Positions 1-8,456 of a stretch of 64,000 nucleotides of DNA are shown here, one piece after another. The translations under genes and the position numbers were made by a program. Each line of letters starts with the position of its first letter. Position 1 is the stretch's first letter. The notes below the pieces were generated by a model. The model worked only from the letters and a program-made list of their open reading frames with translations. It had not been told where the DNA came from and did not search any database. The DNA lies in the NCBI GenBank assembly GCA_001898505.1, contig MKTZ01000011.1, forward strand, positions 434,001 through 498,000, given 5' to 3'. The stretch is from Sphingobacteriales bacterium 50-39. GTDB taxonomy: Bacteria; Bacteroidota; Bacteroidia; Chitinophagales; Chitinophagaceae.

Positions 1-154
1 TTGGGACACATCTGGTTGCATGCCCGAGTCCCCAATCCAGCGGAGCTAAGAGTATTTTGTAGGTTTTACTAGTGGGATTGTTAATTTTTAAAATTGATGC
101 CAAACAGCAATACTTTTTTTATTACAAAATAGTTAATTTACGAGACTAAAGCCA

Positions 155-295
155 ATGAAACCTTCGAAAGCGATATTGATCCTGTTATTATTATTTAGTA
201 GCATTGTAATAATTAGCTGCAGTTCGGGCAGGGGGATCGGTGGTAGCAGTAAGAAGTGTGGCTGTGGTATCAGTAAAGGTATGTCTGGTTATTAA
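155..295 (+). CDS. small Cys/Gly-rich putative lipoprotein (46 aa)
   Basis: ATG at 155 opens a 46-codon frame ending at TAA 293-295. Residues 5-20 are strongly hydrophobic and end in the lipobox-like 'IISC' with Cys22, so the product is probably an acylated lipoprotein. The mature part is only about 25 residues, Gly/Ser-rich, and carries a 'KKCGCG' motif that could bind metal or form a disulfide. It lies 13 bases upstream of the next small gene on the same strand and may be co-transcribed with it. I recognise no named family. The lipoprotein call is fairly secure if the frame is translated; function is unknown. Confidence 0.55.
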   Translation: MKPSKAILILLLLFSSIVIISCSSGRGIGGSSKKCGCGISKGMSGY

Positions 296-308
296 AATCT
301 AATAAAAA

Positions 309-557
309 ATGAAAACGTCTAACAGGGATTTGCTTGTTCTTGTGAAGGATGAACAAATGAGCGAACAGTCCATGGAGCAGGAGCTGGAGCAGCTGAACGA
401 GCTTTTATTCCATTTCGAAACGATCGATAGCTTCTGCACCGCCCACGAAGTGTTTGATGTCAATAGGCATAAAACACTTCACAAGCGCGACTCCATGCAA
501 AAGATCATTAGGGAGAAGGAATTGAAACCTTTTGTCTTCATCTGTAATAAGAACTAA
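309..557 (+). CDS. hypothetical protein (82 aa)
   Basis: Encodes 82 residues with no signal peptide or membrane segment. Residues 10-45 are rich in Glu, Gln and Leu and should form an amphipathic helix ('MEQELEQLNELLF'). The C-terminal half is basic and then hydrophobic. The gene follows the small lipoprotein gene by 13 bases and is preceded by an A-rich stretch, which is common before Bacteroidota start codons. It converges on the aminotransferase gene. I do not recognise a family, and the reality of the gene rests on frame length and context only. Confidence 0.45.
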   Translation: MKTSNRDLLVLVKDEQMSEQSMEQELEQLNELLFHFETIDSFCTAHEVFDVNRHKTLHKRDSMQKIIREKELKPFVFICNKN

Positions 558-573
558 TGATATAATTCGACAC

Positions 574-1839
574 TTACGAGCCCGGTGACAATTTCTTCAT
601 AGCATCTCTTAGTTTTCCAATCATCTCTTCGATGTCCTCAACATGACAGGTGCCGACACTCAGCCTATACCAGGGAGAATTTTTGGATGCGCCAAATGCA
701 GAGAAAGGTACTACTGCCAGTTTTGCCTCGTTCAATAGATAAGAGGTCACATCCTGCTGACTTGTCAATATATTTCCATCCTTGGTTTGCTGACCCGCAA
801 GATCGATTTTAATGGTAAGATAGATGGCTGCCTCGGGCGCCAATACATCCACGTTGAAACCTTCTTTTTTTAGCTGGGTAAAACCCGCATGAATTCGCCG
901 CAGCCTGTCGGATACCGCCGCCTTAAATGGATGCAGATATTCGTCGATCTTATTTTTTTCCAGTAGGAAGGCTGCCGTTGCCTTTTGTTCCGCCATCGGC
1001 GCCCAGGCCCCTATATGTGTGAGGATGGCCTTCATCTTGCCGATGATTTCCGAAGGACCAAATGACCAGCCTACCCGTACACCTGTTGCTGCAAATACTT
1101 TGCTGATGGCGTCTATATAGACAGTATACTCGCGCATGGCCGGATAAAGCGAGATGGGATCATAATGGCATATATCCCCATAGGTTAGCTGCCAGTACAT
1201 CTGATCATACAGAACAAATAATTTCTTTTCTCCTGCGCTGCGACGCTTATTTTCTTCCAGCACCAGCTCACAGATGGCCGAAAGGTCTTTTTTGGAAATA
1301 GTGGTCCCCGTTGGATTTTGAGGTGAGCAGAGACAGATGAGCGTCGCCTCTTTCACATGCGGCCGGATAGCCTCTGCTGTAGGCATAAAATTGTTTTCAG
1401 CATGCGCCTCGATGACAACATGCTCACCCCAGTTCAGATGCGTATAATGATTGTTGTTCCACGAAGGCACTGCATAGATAACCTTGTCGCCTTTGTCGAT
1501 CAATGTACGGAATAACGAATAGATCAACGGCCGCCCTCCGCTGGCCACCAGTATCTCATCGACGGTATATGTCAACCCCTCCCTGTCTTTCAGGAACCCG
1601 GCAATGGACTGGCGAAGATCGAGATTGCCTTCCGCCGCAGGATAATTGGTAAAATGTTTACGATAGGCATCGATAATACCTTCTTCCAGTGCTTTTGGGA
1701 TAGGAAAAATAGACGGATCGAAGTCTCCAACAGTGAAATTATAGATCCTTTCGCCCTGCCGGATCTTCTCGCGAATGTCCCCACCTAATTTGACGATCTC
1801 CGATCCGATAAGGGTTTCAGCCAAATGAGATAACTGCAT
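574..1839 (-). CDS. class I/II pyridoxal-phosphate aminotransferase
   Basis: A 421-residue fold-type I aminotransferase. 'SPQNPTGT' with Asn175, 'YDQMYWQ' with Asp212 and Tyr215, and 'DAISKVFAATG' with the Schiff-base Lys247 are the usual PLP-binding elements. 'YRLSVGTCH' near the C terminus holds the likely carboxylate-binding Arg. Length matches the aspartate/aromatic aminotransferase families (about 400). Cytosolic, with no signal sequence. Substrate cannot be fixed from sequence; aspartate or a related amino acid is the default annotation. It is a single gene flanked downstream by the small unknown genes and upstream by tRNA-Thr. Confidence 0.9.
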   Translation of the reverse strand: MQLSHLAETLIGSEIVKLGGDIREKIRQGERIYNFTVGDFDPSIFPIPKALEEGIIDAYRKHFTNYPAAEGNLDLRQSIAGFLKDREGLTYTVDEILVASGGRPLIYSLFRTLIDKGDKVIYAVPSWNNNHYTHLNWGEHVVIEAHAENNFMPTAEAIRPHVKEATLICLCSPQNPTGTTISKKDLSAICELVLEENKRRSAGEKKLFVLYDQMYWQLTYGDICHYDPISLYPAMREYTVYIDAISKVFAATGVRVGWSFGPSEIIGKMKAILTHIGAWAPMAEQKATAAFLLEKNKIDEYLHPFKAAVSDRLRRIHAGFTQLKKEGFNVDVLAPEAAIYLTIKIDLAGQQTKDGNILTSQQDVTSYLLNEAKLAVVPFSAFGASKNSPWYRLSVGTCHVEDIEEMIGKLRDAMKKLSPGS

Positions 1840-1861
1840 GACATGTTATATGTGTGAAGAG

Positions 1862-1934
1862 AGCCGCTCATCGGACTCGAACCGACGACCCTTTCATTAC
1901 GAATGAAATGCTCTACCAGCTGAGCTAGAGCGGC
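1862..1934 (-). tRNA. tRNA-Thr (anticodon CGU)
   Basis: The reverse strand folds into a full 73-nt cloverleaf. The acceptor stem is GCCGCTC with GAGCGGC, the D stem GCTC with GAGC, the anticodon stem TTTCA with TGAAA around loop TTCGTAA, and the T stem GTCGG with CCGAT around TTCGAGT. The anticodon CGT reads ACG (Thr). The discriminator base is T and no CCA is encoded. It stands alone between the aminotransferase and the alpha-galactosidase gene. Confidence 0.97.
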
Positions 1935-2030
1935 TTATATATAATATATATTAATATGCATTGGGGAGGCACATCGACGAATGTACGGTCCCGGGGCAGC
2001 AAATCTACAAAAACCCCTGACACCATCCAA

Positions 2031-2090
2031 ACGAACCAGCGGTTCGTCGCCGGGGCCGGACATTTTTGTAACTTCCGGGTCTAAAAGACC
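2031..2090. repeat. dispersed two-hairpin intergenic element, copy 1
   Basis: The first hairpin has arms ACGAACC (2031-2037) and GGTTCGT (2041-2047) around AGC. The second, GGTCT/AGACC around AAA, spans 2078-2090 and ends 7 bases before the GH27 start. The first hairpin closely matches those at 7619-7637 and 26849-26865, each also followed by a short GC-rich hairpin. Three similar copies between unrelated genes suggest an extragenic palindromic repeat family rather than a gene-specific operator. Confidence 0.55.
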
Positions 2091-2096
2091 GGCGTT

Positions 2097-4427
2097 ATGT
2101 TGAAAATTGTCCCTTTCTTCCCGTCCCTGCTCTTATCCCTTTCCATTTTCTCCCTTTCTTTGTCCGCACAGGACATTTCCATCCGTGACGGCTGGAAATT
2201 CAAAACAGGCGACCAACCCACCTATGCGTCCTCAACCCTCAGAGACTCCGACTGGGCCCCCATACACATAGGCGCACCCTGGGAAACACAAGGTTATAAA
2301 GGATACGATGGCTTTGCGTGGTACCGTCTCCATATCGTCATCCCCTCCTCCATAAAAGACAAAGCCTTTTTAAAAGAAAAGCTGCGTTTTGACCTGGGCA
2401 AGATCGATGACGGCGATGAATTCTACCTCAATGGATTTCTCATAGGCCGTAATGCGGGAGTCCCTGGCCCAATCCAAAACGGAAACTGGGAACAACAACG
2501 TACTTATACCCTCCCCTTAACGGATGGGCGTATTCATTGGGACAACGACAACGTCATCGCCATCCGGGTCTATGACCGCGACGGGGACGGGGGCATGTAT
2601 GACGGTGAATATGGTATCAGCATCATGGATGTCACGGATTACATCACTCTCAATACCACGGCGGATGAATTTCACTTCTCCGGCACGACAGGACGCGGAT
2701 GCAGTAAAAAGATCGTCTTGCAATCCTCCAGCGAAAAATATGATTTCACGGGCAAGCTAAATATCCGGGTAATAGACCCGTTCACGGGTACTGCTGTTTA
2801 CAAACAGACCATCGGCGCAGACTTTGCCCACAACAGACCTTTTGAATTTACCTTTAAGACAACCCTTCCGGAATCAGGACCTTACAGAGTGGATTATAAC
2901 TTTGAAGAAGGAAGAAGCAAAAAAACGGTGACGGCCTCCGAAGAAGTGCCATATATCCTCACCCCGGCCGCTCCCGCCACCCCTCATATCAACTCCCCGG
3001 AAGTTTATGGCGTGCGACCGGGCGCCGCCTTTCTCTATAAGATACCGGCCACGGGAGAAAAACCTATGACCTATGCTGTGACTGGTCTTCCTGCGGGTCT
3101 AACCCTCGACAAACAAACGGGCATCATTACGGGCACCCTTTCCAAAAAAGGGAATTATCCCGTGCAATTCACGGTAAAGAACAAGCTGGGCTCAGCTACC
3201 CGTCGCCTTACGATCGTGTGTGGCGATAAGATGGCGCTTACTCCGGCACTGGGATGGAATAGTTGGAATTGCTGGGCACTTAGCGTTAGTGACGAAAAGA
3301 TCAAAGCTTCTGCCGCCGCTATGGTATCACTCCTGGCGGACTATGGCTGGTCCTATATCAATATCGACGACGGCTGGGAGGCAGAAAAAAGAGATGACAA
3401 AGGCGAGATCGTCCCCAACAATAAATTCCCGGACATGAAGGCGCTTTGTGACCATGTACATGGACTGGGTCTCAAAATAGGCATCTATTCTTCTCCCGGC
3501 CCCCGCACCTGCGGCGGCTACCTGGGCAGCTATCAGCACGAGGAGCAGGATGCGGCTACTTATGCCCGTTGGGGTATCGATTACCTGAAATACGACTGGT
3601 GCTCCTACGGCCAAATCGCGCTCAAACCTACCCTGGACGACATGAAAAAGCCCTATATCCTTATGCGACAGGCGCTCGACAAGACGGGAAGGGATATACT
3701 TTACAGCCTCTGTCAATATGGAATGGGGGATGTATGGAAATGGGGCGGTGAGATTGGGGCCAATTCCTGGCGTACCACGGGTGATATCACGGATACCTGG
3801 GGCAGCATGGCGGGTATCGGCTTCCACCAGGACAAGGCGGCGCCTTATACGGCTCCGGGCAACTTCAATGACCCGGACATGCTGGTAGTTGGCAAAGTAG
3901 GATGGGGCCCCAGCTTGCATAATTCCCGCCTGACCCCGGATGAGCAATACACACATATCAGCCTTTGGTGTCTCTTGTCTGCGCCGCTCCTCATAGGCTG
4001 TGACATGAGCCATATGGATAAATTCACACTTGGCCTGCTGACCAATAGCGAGGTACTGGCCGTCGACCAGGACGCTCTGACCAGGCCGGCAGGAAAGGTC
4101 TGGGAAAAAGACGGCATTGAAGTTTGGGTAAAAGAGTTAAAGGATGGCAGCAAGGCGGTAGGGGTCTTTAACAGGACGGAACAGGCGACTACACCGACCA
4201 TCCCCTTTTCCAGCATCGGCCTTTCGGGGCCTGGGCAGACCGGCTTCACCCGCCAATCGGCGGGAGGTTCCAACCAGGGAAGAGCGGGAGCGCGGAGCCC
4301 GGTGTCAGGCCAATTGAGTGTGCGGGACCTCTGGCGCCAGCAGGATTTGGCTGCTTCAGGCAGTGCGCTCACCCCCCGCCTGCCGGCTCATGGGTGCGTA
4401 TTGCTGAGAGTCCGGAAGAAGGCGTAG
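2097..4427 (+). CDS. secreted alpha-galactosidase, GH27, with N-terminal sandwich and Ig-like domains
   Basis: 776 residues. Residues 1-24 are a signal peptide ending '...LSAQD'. Residues 25-185 resemble the sugar-binding jelly-roll of GH2-type enzymes ('DDGDEFYLNG'). Residues 295-375 form a putative Ig-fold ('LPAGLTLDKQTGIITGTL'). The GH27 barrel starts near 380 with 'PALGWNSWNCWA'. Asp500 in 'YLKYDWC' fits the nucleophile and Asp563 in 'WRTTGDI' fits the acid/base; 'NDPDMLVVG' is the usual GH27 substrate-site motif. It should release terminal alpha-linked galactose from plant glycans in the periplasm or outside. The C-terminal 60 residues include an odd Gly/Ser/Gln-rich stretch. No transporter gene adjoins it. 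Confidence 0.93.
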   Translation: MLKIVPFFPSLLLSLSIFSLSLSAQDISIRDGWKFKTGDQPTYASSTLRDSDWAPIHIGAPWETQGYKGYDGFAWYRLHIVIPSSIKDKAFLKEKLRFDLGKIDDGDEFYLNGFLIGRNAGVPGPIQNGNWEQQRTYTLPLTDGRIHWDNDNVIAIRVYDRDGDGGMYDGEYGISIMDVTDYITLNTTADEFHFSGTTGRGCSKKIVLQSSSEKYDFTGKLNIRVIDPFTGTAVYKQTIGADFAHNRPFEFTFKTTLPESGPYRVDYNFEEGRSKKTVTASEEVPYILTPAAPATPHINSPEVYGVRPGAAFLYKIPATGEKPMTYAVTGLPAGLTLDKQTGIITGTLSKKGNYPVQFTVKNKLGSATRRLTIVCGDKMALTPALGWNSWNCWALSVSDEKIKASAAAMVSLLADYGWSYINIDDGWEAEKRDDKGEIVPNNKFPDMKALCDHVHGLGLKIGIYSSPGPRTCGGYLGSYQHEEQDAATYARWGIDYLKYDWCSYGQIALKPTLDDMKKPYILMRQALDKTGRDILYSLCQYGMGDVWKWGGEIGANSWRTTGDITDTWGSMAGIGFHQDKAAPYTAPGNFNDPDMLVVGKVGWGPSLHNSRLTPDEQYTHISLWCLLSAPLLIGCDMSHMDKFTLGLLTNSEVLAVDQDALTRPAGKVWEKDGIEVWVKELKDGSKAVGVFNRTEQATTPTIPFSSIGLSGPGQTGFTRQSAGGSNQGRAGARSPVSGQLSVRDLWRQQDLAASGSALTPRLPAHGCVLLRVRKKA

Positions 4428-4469
4428 CGCCCCTCCAATGGGTAAATGCTGTGAAGTAAAGAAAATGAC

Positions 4470-5348
4470 CTAAAATGGCTCCTGCTGCTCTATTTCTGAA
4501 CCGAGCCATGGCAGTATCGCCATCATATCCTTGTCTCCCCAGTCGGGTGTGGCTTCGCGGAAGCACTCTTCTATGGCCAGGCCGGCAGGAGTCTGCAGAC
4601 CCTGTTCCTTTGCCAGTCGCAGGTCCTTTGCCAGCAGCTTCAGGGCAAATGCGGGCTGATACTGATCGCTCTCGATAAGAGGAGTTTTGATCTTGATGAG
4701 TGCGTTGCTAACTGCGCTCTCATTGATGATGGCCAGCATGTCCTTGGGTGCGATGCCATTTTGCCGGGCAAAGAGTATGGATTCGGCCAGTCCCTGTGTA
4801 TTAAAAGCCAGGAGTAAATTGATCGCCAGCTTGGCGCTATTGCCTGCCCCGTGTTCACCCAACAGAAAGGATACTTTTCCCAGCTTTTCAAAAATGGGCC
4901 GGGCGGATTCATAAACGGGTCTTTTACCACCCACCATGATCACAAGCTGTCCCGTTTCGGCAGGTTTTACGCTGCCGGAGACAGGCGCATCCAGGTATTC
5001 CACCCCTTCCGCTGCTAATAGTGTTGCCAGCTCACGGGTTGTGACGGGAGAGACGGTGCTCATATCGATGACGGTCTTGCCGGCAGGGGCGGTTTCCAAT
5101 AGCCGGCCGCTGCCTTTGTATATATCATGAAGAGCGGCGTCATCGGCTACCATGGTGATCAGCACATCCGCCCTATCCCATAGATCGCTGGGGTGGGTTA
5201 CCAGTCCGGCCCCTTCTGCTACCAGCGCCTGGGCCTTGGAGGCAGTACGATTATAAACTGTCACGGGAAAGCCTGCCGTTAAAAGATTACGTACCATGGG
5301 TGTCCCCATATTCCCCAGTCCTATCCAGCCGATGCGTTGCTTGTTCAT
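4470..5348 (-). CDS. NAD(P)-dependent beta-hydroxyacid dehydrogenase (3-hydroxyisobutyrate dehydrogenase family)
   Basis: 292 residues from the Met of 'MNKQRIGWIGLGNMG'; a longer frame starts at 5369, but the Rossmann strand fixes the start at 5348. 'GLGNMG' is the dinucleotide-binding loop and 'YNRT' suggests NADP preference. 'DAPVSGSVKPAETG' is the substrate-binding loop and 'GNSAKLAINLLL' carries the catalytic Lys. Length and motif order match GarR/MmsB/glyoxylate reductase proteins, so it oxidises or reduces a short beta-hydroxyacid in the cytosol. The exact substrate is not decidable. It may share a transcript with the upstream membrane protein gene, 23 bases away. Confidence 0.88.
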   Translation of the reverse strand: MNKQRIGWIGLGNMGTPMVRNLLTAGFPVTVYNRTASKAQALVAEGAGLVTHPSDLWDRADVLITMVADDAALHDIYKGSGRLLETAPAGKTVIDMSTVSPVTTRELATLLAAEGVEYLDAPVSGSVKPAETGQLVIMVGGKRPVYESARPIFEKLGKVSFLLGEHGAGNSAKLAINLLLAFNTQGLAESILFARQNGIAPKDMLAIINESAVSNALIKIKTPLIESDQYQPAFALKLLAKDLRLAKEQGLQTPAGLAIEECFREATPDWGDKDMMAILPWLGSEIEQQEPF

Positions 5349-5371
5349 GATCTTCGATTTAAAGGTCAAAT

Positions 5372-6031
5372 TTACTTCTCCGTGCGGGCAAACTGCTTTT
5401 TATATTTTGCGACGGTCCTAAATATCAGCGGTCCCCCGATCGCAGTGGGCAGCAACCACGTGATCCATTCCGGATTGAGGCGCACATTCACCACCACAAA
5501 AGCGGTAACGGTGGCGATATAGCCCCCGCACATACCCGCGATATGGGTGAACCACCAATGCATTTTCTCCGTGGGCGGACGCAGGAACTTCCGGATATCG
5601 CTGATCAGAAAGCTGGAACCAAGGCCCCCGAACACCATACCTACATAGCCAAAACCATTCCCCACTGTTGCCTGTATAATACCCCATATCACGAGATAGA
5701 AAACAAAACCAGCTGCAGCCAGGATGATCGCCCAATCCAGCGTACCGGCCTTTTGCCCCCTCCCCAGTTTTTTAAGGTACAGGGCCCGATAGCCCCTTAC
5801 CACCATGTAATAGCTAAAAAATCCGACCATCAGCAGAAAAGGGATATGATGGGCGACAGATAAAATAACCGCGCTGATGAATACGGCGGTCATTCCTCCA
5901 AAATAGATCTTGCCATTCAACCGATGGACTCGGCCACCCTTCCGGGTGAGCATGGCGAGGGCGCCGGTCACCAAGGCGCTAAATCCCCCTAAAATGTGAA
6001 GGATCAATACGATGTGCAAGAAAATTGTCAT
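5372..6031 (-). CDS. multi-pass membrane protein of unknown function
   Basis: 219 residues starting at 'MTIFLHIVLILHILGG'. The open frame extends upstream to 6118, but that part would overlap the LytTR gene and has no membrane character, so I place the start at 6031. About six hydrophobic segments are visible: residues 5-25, 40-60, 64-80, 100-120, 130-150 and 180-200. A His in the first helix and 'GRVHRLNGKIYF' after it resemble DUF2306-like membrane proteins of Bacteroidota. It lies 40 bases after the LytTR gene on the same strand, which hints at a shared transcript. Confidence 0.65.
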   Translation of the reverse strand: MTIFLHIVLILHILGGFSALVTGALAMLTRKGGRVHRLNGKIYFGGMTAVFISAVILSVAHHIPFLLMVGFFSYYMVVRGYRALYLKKLGRGQKAGTLDWAIILAAAGFVFYLVIWGIIQATVGNGFGYVGMVFGGLGSSFLISDIRKFLRPPTEKMHWWFTHIAGMCGGYIATVTAFVVVNVRLNPEWITWLLPTAIGGPLIFRTVAKYKKQFARTEK

Positions 6032-6071
6032 AGTGCAGTTTTTTCTGCAAACTACAGGGACGTTGGGTCCC

Positions 6072-6941
6072 TTACAAGTCGCCGGGACGTTTGGGAAGGC
6101 TTTTGGGACGAGTGACAAGACTTGCTATCTGCCCATTCAGGCTGCGACTAACGGGGATCATCTGCCCGACACCCTCCAGGTGGAGTTTATAGCCCTGGGC
6201 ATTGCCACTGATATGTACTACTTTATCCAGATTGACCAGATAAGTACGATGGCAACGGAAGATCCGCTCGTTCCACTGGAATGACTCCTCCAACTGCTTG
6301 AGCGTGCTCCTGATCAATTGCTGCTCCCCGGTGTAAAAGACCTTTACATAATTGTCGGCGGACACGGCATAGAGGAATTCTCCTGACCGATGGGGCGTTG
6401 ATGAACCTTTCGGACTGTCAGGTGTCGATGGCCCCTCCTGGGTTCCGGACCGGACCTCCTCCAATTGCCTGTCCAGCTCGGCGGCCTGCCTGCCAAAGGT
6501 TTTCATTAGACTTATTTGCCGGAGCAATACCATCAGGGTAATGGGTAGAATGCTCACTATAAAGGTCCACCATAGGAACCGCAGCACCAGATCGCTGCCA
6601 AATGCTTCGTGAAAGTAGAAGTGCGTGAAGAGGATATTACCGCCACAGACAGCCATTACACAGAACAGTGTATGCACTATTTCTTTCCAGACGGTCCAGG
6701 TGGCTTCGCGAAAAATTTGGGGGAGCAGGAGGGGTATTAAAAGAAAACAACACATGAGCACTCCAAAACAGACGAGGCCATAGAAGAATGTCACTTTTAC
6801 CAATGGTCCGGTCCGCATATGCTCCAATCCGAAAGGCCGGAAAATGAGTAGAAATAAAAACACGAACAGCCCGAAACCCAGGGCTGTTCGTAATCTATGA
6901 GCCACGTGTGTAGAACGCGGAAATGGTTGTTGTAATAACAC
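6072..6941 (-). CDS. membrane-anchored LytTR transcriptional regulator
   Basis: 289 residues. Four hydrophobic segments (about 18-36, 48-73, 90-108, 120-140) precede a charged linker with a possible coiled coil (residues 150-170). The C-terminal LytTR DNA-binding domain (about 190-280) shows 'YVKVFYTGEQQLIRSTL', 'FRCHRTYLVNLDKV' and 'IPVSRS', all typical. There is no receiver domain, so it is a one-component membrane regulator with an unknown signal. It is 6 bases downstream of msrB and upstream of a membrane protein gene. The order msrB-LytTR-membrane protein suggests one transcript; targets cannot be read from sequence. Confidence 0.88.
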   Translation of the reverse strand: MLLQQPFPRSTHVAHRLRTALGFGLFVFLFLLIFRPFGLEHMRTGPLVKVTFFYGLVCFGVLMCCFLLIPLLLPQIFREATWTVWKEIVHTLFCVMAVCGGNILFTHFYFHEAFGSDLVLRFLWWTFIVSILPITLMVLLRQISLMKTFGRQAAELDRQLEEVRSGTQEGPSTPDSPKGSSTPHRSGEFLYAVSADNYVKVFYTGEQQLIRSTLKQLEESFQWNERIFRCHRTYLVNLDKVVHISGNAQGYKLHLEGVGQMIPVSRSLNGQIASLVTRPKSLPKRPGDL

Positions 6942-6947
6942 GGGCCT

Positions 6948-7529
6948 TTATTGCTTGTCCGCGTTGTATTTTTTCTCCGCCTCTTTTGCTTTTTCAAAAT
7001 CCAATACTACACCATTGATACAGTAACGGAGATGCGTGGGTGGCGGACCGTCATTGAAGACATGGCCCAAATGCGACTTGCACCGGCCACACATCACTTC
7101 TGTCCTGTCCATGCCATAAGAGTGGTCGGCGGCATAGATAATGCTCGATTTGCTGATGGGCTGATAAAAGCTGGGCCAGCCGCAGCCACTCTCAAACTTC
7201 GTATCGCTCTTGAAAAGAGGATTGCCACAGACAGCGCAGTAATAAGTGCCTACATCTTTCAGCTCTTCCAGGGGGCTGGTCCAGGCACGCTCCGTACCTT
7301 TTTGTCTTGCCACCTCATATACATCCTTCGGCAATATCTTCTTCCACTGTTCATTCGTCAAATTGACGGGGGTATTGTCCGTGTGGGAATAGGCCGGGTT
7401 GTTTGTTTTTTTTGAAGTATCCATAGTATTAGTATTCGAGTTTGGTAGACTGGAAGACTGGGAATAAGAGCATTGCTGTAGCAGCAAGGCCAGTACAAAG
7501 ATGGCGGTATTTTTTATGAGAGTGTTCAT
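6948..7529 (-). CDS. msrB: peptide-methionine (R)-S-oxide reductase, exported
   Basis: 193 residues. The N terminus (1-20) is a signal sequence ending in 'LLLQQC', so the enzyme is probably a lipoprotein or periplasmic. The MsrB domain covers residues 53-185. Zinc ligands are Cys98/Cys101 ('YCAVCG') and Cys147/Cys150 ('CGRC'); catalytic Cys170 is in 'LRYCING'; 'GCGWPSFY' binds substrate. It repairs methionine R-sulfoxide in proteins, here outside the cytoplasm. A Ser/Asn/Thr-rich linker joins signal and domain. A good -7 box lies at 7549-7556. Confidence 0.95.
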   Translation of the reverse strand: MNTLIKNTAIFVLALLLQQCSYSQSSSLPNSNTNTMDTSKKTNNPAYSHTDNTPVNLTNEQWKKILPKDVYEVARQKGTERAWTSPLEELKDVGTYYCAVCGNPLFKSDTKFESGCGWPSFYQPISKSSIIYAADHSYGMDRTEVMCGRCKSHLGHVFNDGPPPTHLRYCINGVVLDFEKAKEAEKKYNADKQ

Positions 7530-7548
7530 GTCTTGTTATTATATACAA

Positions 7549-7556
7549 CAAATTTA
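7549..7556 (-). promoter_or_regulatory. putative -7 box of msrB
   Basis: On the minus strand this reads TAAATTTG, a full match to the Bacteroidota -7 consensus TAnnTTTG, 19 bases before the msrB ATG. No convincing -33 TTTG is seen at the right distance. Confidence 0.5.
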
Positions 7557-7561
7557 CGCAG

Positions 7562-7757
7562 TCCGGGTTCTCCCGGATTGTCAATAATTGGACAGATCGG
7601 AGGCCTTAACATTTCCAAAACGAACCATGGGTTCGTTGTCCAGGACCGAAAGGTCCCGGCGGAGGAGGAGGGTAACCGAGTGGAGCGAAGGTTACGATCG
7701 AGAAGGACCGTGACGAAGCAGGTCCGACGAAGATCTAAGCAGCTCCGACGAAGGTCT
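7562..7757. repeat. cluster of six hairpins in the 343-bp msrB-adk intergenic region
   Basis: No gene is seen in 7530-7872. Six inverted repeats follow one another: TCCGGG/CCCGGA (7562-7577); AACGAACC/GGTTCGTT (7619-7637, copy 2 of the dispersed element); GGACC/GGTCC with a GAAA loop (7643-7656); GTAACC/GGTTAC (7672-7695); GGACC/GGTCC (7705-7725); AGATCT/AGGTCT with one wobble pair (7731-7757). The heptamer GACGAAG recurs at 7712, 7726 and 7747. The stretch could be a structured RNA or nested extragenic palindromes. It ends about 80 bases before the adk promoter. Confidence 0.5.
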
Positions 7758-7838
7758 ACAGACATTTGATCTTTCCGGAAGACGGGGTAAATTTGCAGAA
7801 AAGCCCGGATTCCGGACATATATTTTCCATTCATAGCT

Positions 7839-7846
7839 TATATTTG
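7839..7846 (+). promoter_or_regulatory. putative -7 box of adk
   Basis: TATATTTG, a full match to TAnnTTTG, 26 bases before the adk ATG. No clear -33 TTTG precedes it. Confidence 0.5.
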
Positions 7847-7872
7847 CCCACTCACAAGGGTAAGTAGTACAT

Positions 7873-8454
7873 ATGTTCAATTTAATTCTATTCGGACCGC
7901 CAGGCAGCGGAAAGGGGACTCAGTCGGAAAAGCTTATATCAAAGTATGGATTAAAGCATCTTAGCACGGGGGACCTGTTACGCAGCGAAATTGCGGGTCA
8001 GACACCACTGGGTCTGGCCGCCAAGAGCTTTATGGACAAAGGCCAGTTGGTGCCGGATGAGGTTGTAATTGAAATGATTAGCTCTGCTCTTGACAACAAT
8101 CCACAGGCATACGGCTTCCTGTTCGACGGATTCCCCCGTACAACGGCACAGGCCGAGGCCCTGGATAAGCTACTCTCTCAAAAAGGCACTTCTATTGCCG
8201 TGGTGCTGGCTCTTCAAGTCGGTCAGAATGAACTGGTTAAACGCCTGCTCAACCGTGGTCTCACCTCCGGAAGGTCCGACGATACCAAAGAGGACGTTAT
8301 CCTCGCCCGTCTGATCGAGTATGAAAAAAAGACGGCTGCAGTGGCTGACCACTATAAAAAATACGATAAAGTGGTCTATGTCAAGGGCGAAGGCAGTATC
8401 GACGAGATCTTCGACGACCTTTCCTCCGCTATTGATAAGCGAAGCAGGGCCTAA
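7873..8454 (+). CDS. adk: adenylate kinase, short form
   Basis: 193 residues. 'GPPGSGKGT' (8-16) is the P-loop, 'LSTGDLLR' the AMP-binding segment and 'LFDGFPRT' the adenylate kinase signature. 'RGLTSGRSDDTKED' is a short lid without the zinc-binding insertion, giving the short-type enzyme seen in many Bacteroidota. It interconverts ATP + AMP and 2 ADP in the cytosol. It has its own promoter and converges end to end with htrA, two bases apart. Confidence 0.96.
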   Translation: MFNLILFGPPGSGKGTQSEKLISKYGLKHLSTGDLLRSEIAGQTPLGLAAKSFMDKGQLVPDEVVIEMISSALDNNPQAYGFLFDGFPRTTAQAEALDKLLSQKGTSIAVVLALQVGQNELVKRLLNRGLTSGRSDDTKEDVILARLIEYEKKTAAVADHYKKYDKVVYVKGEGSIDEIFDDLSSAIDKRSRA

Positions 8455-8456
8455 CT

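Noticed and set aside
1-72. Open plus-strand frame at the left edge
   Set aside because: Only about 24 codons to the stop at 70-72, no recognisable C-terminal motif; could be the end of a gene outside the window but cannot be supported.
3327-4013. 228-codon minus-strand frame inside the GH27 gene
   Set aside because: Antisense shadow of a well-supported gene with clear catalytic motifs on the plus strand.
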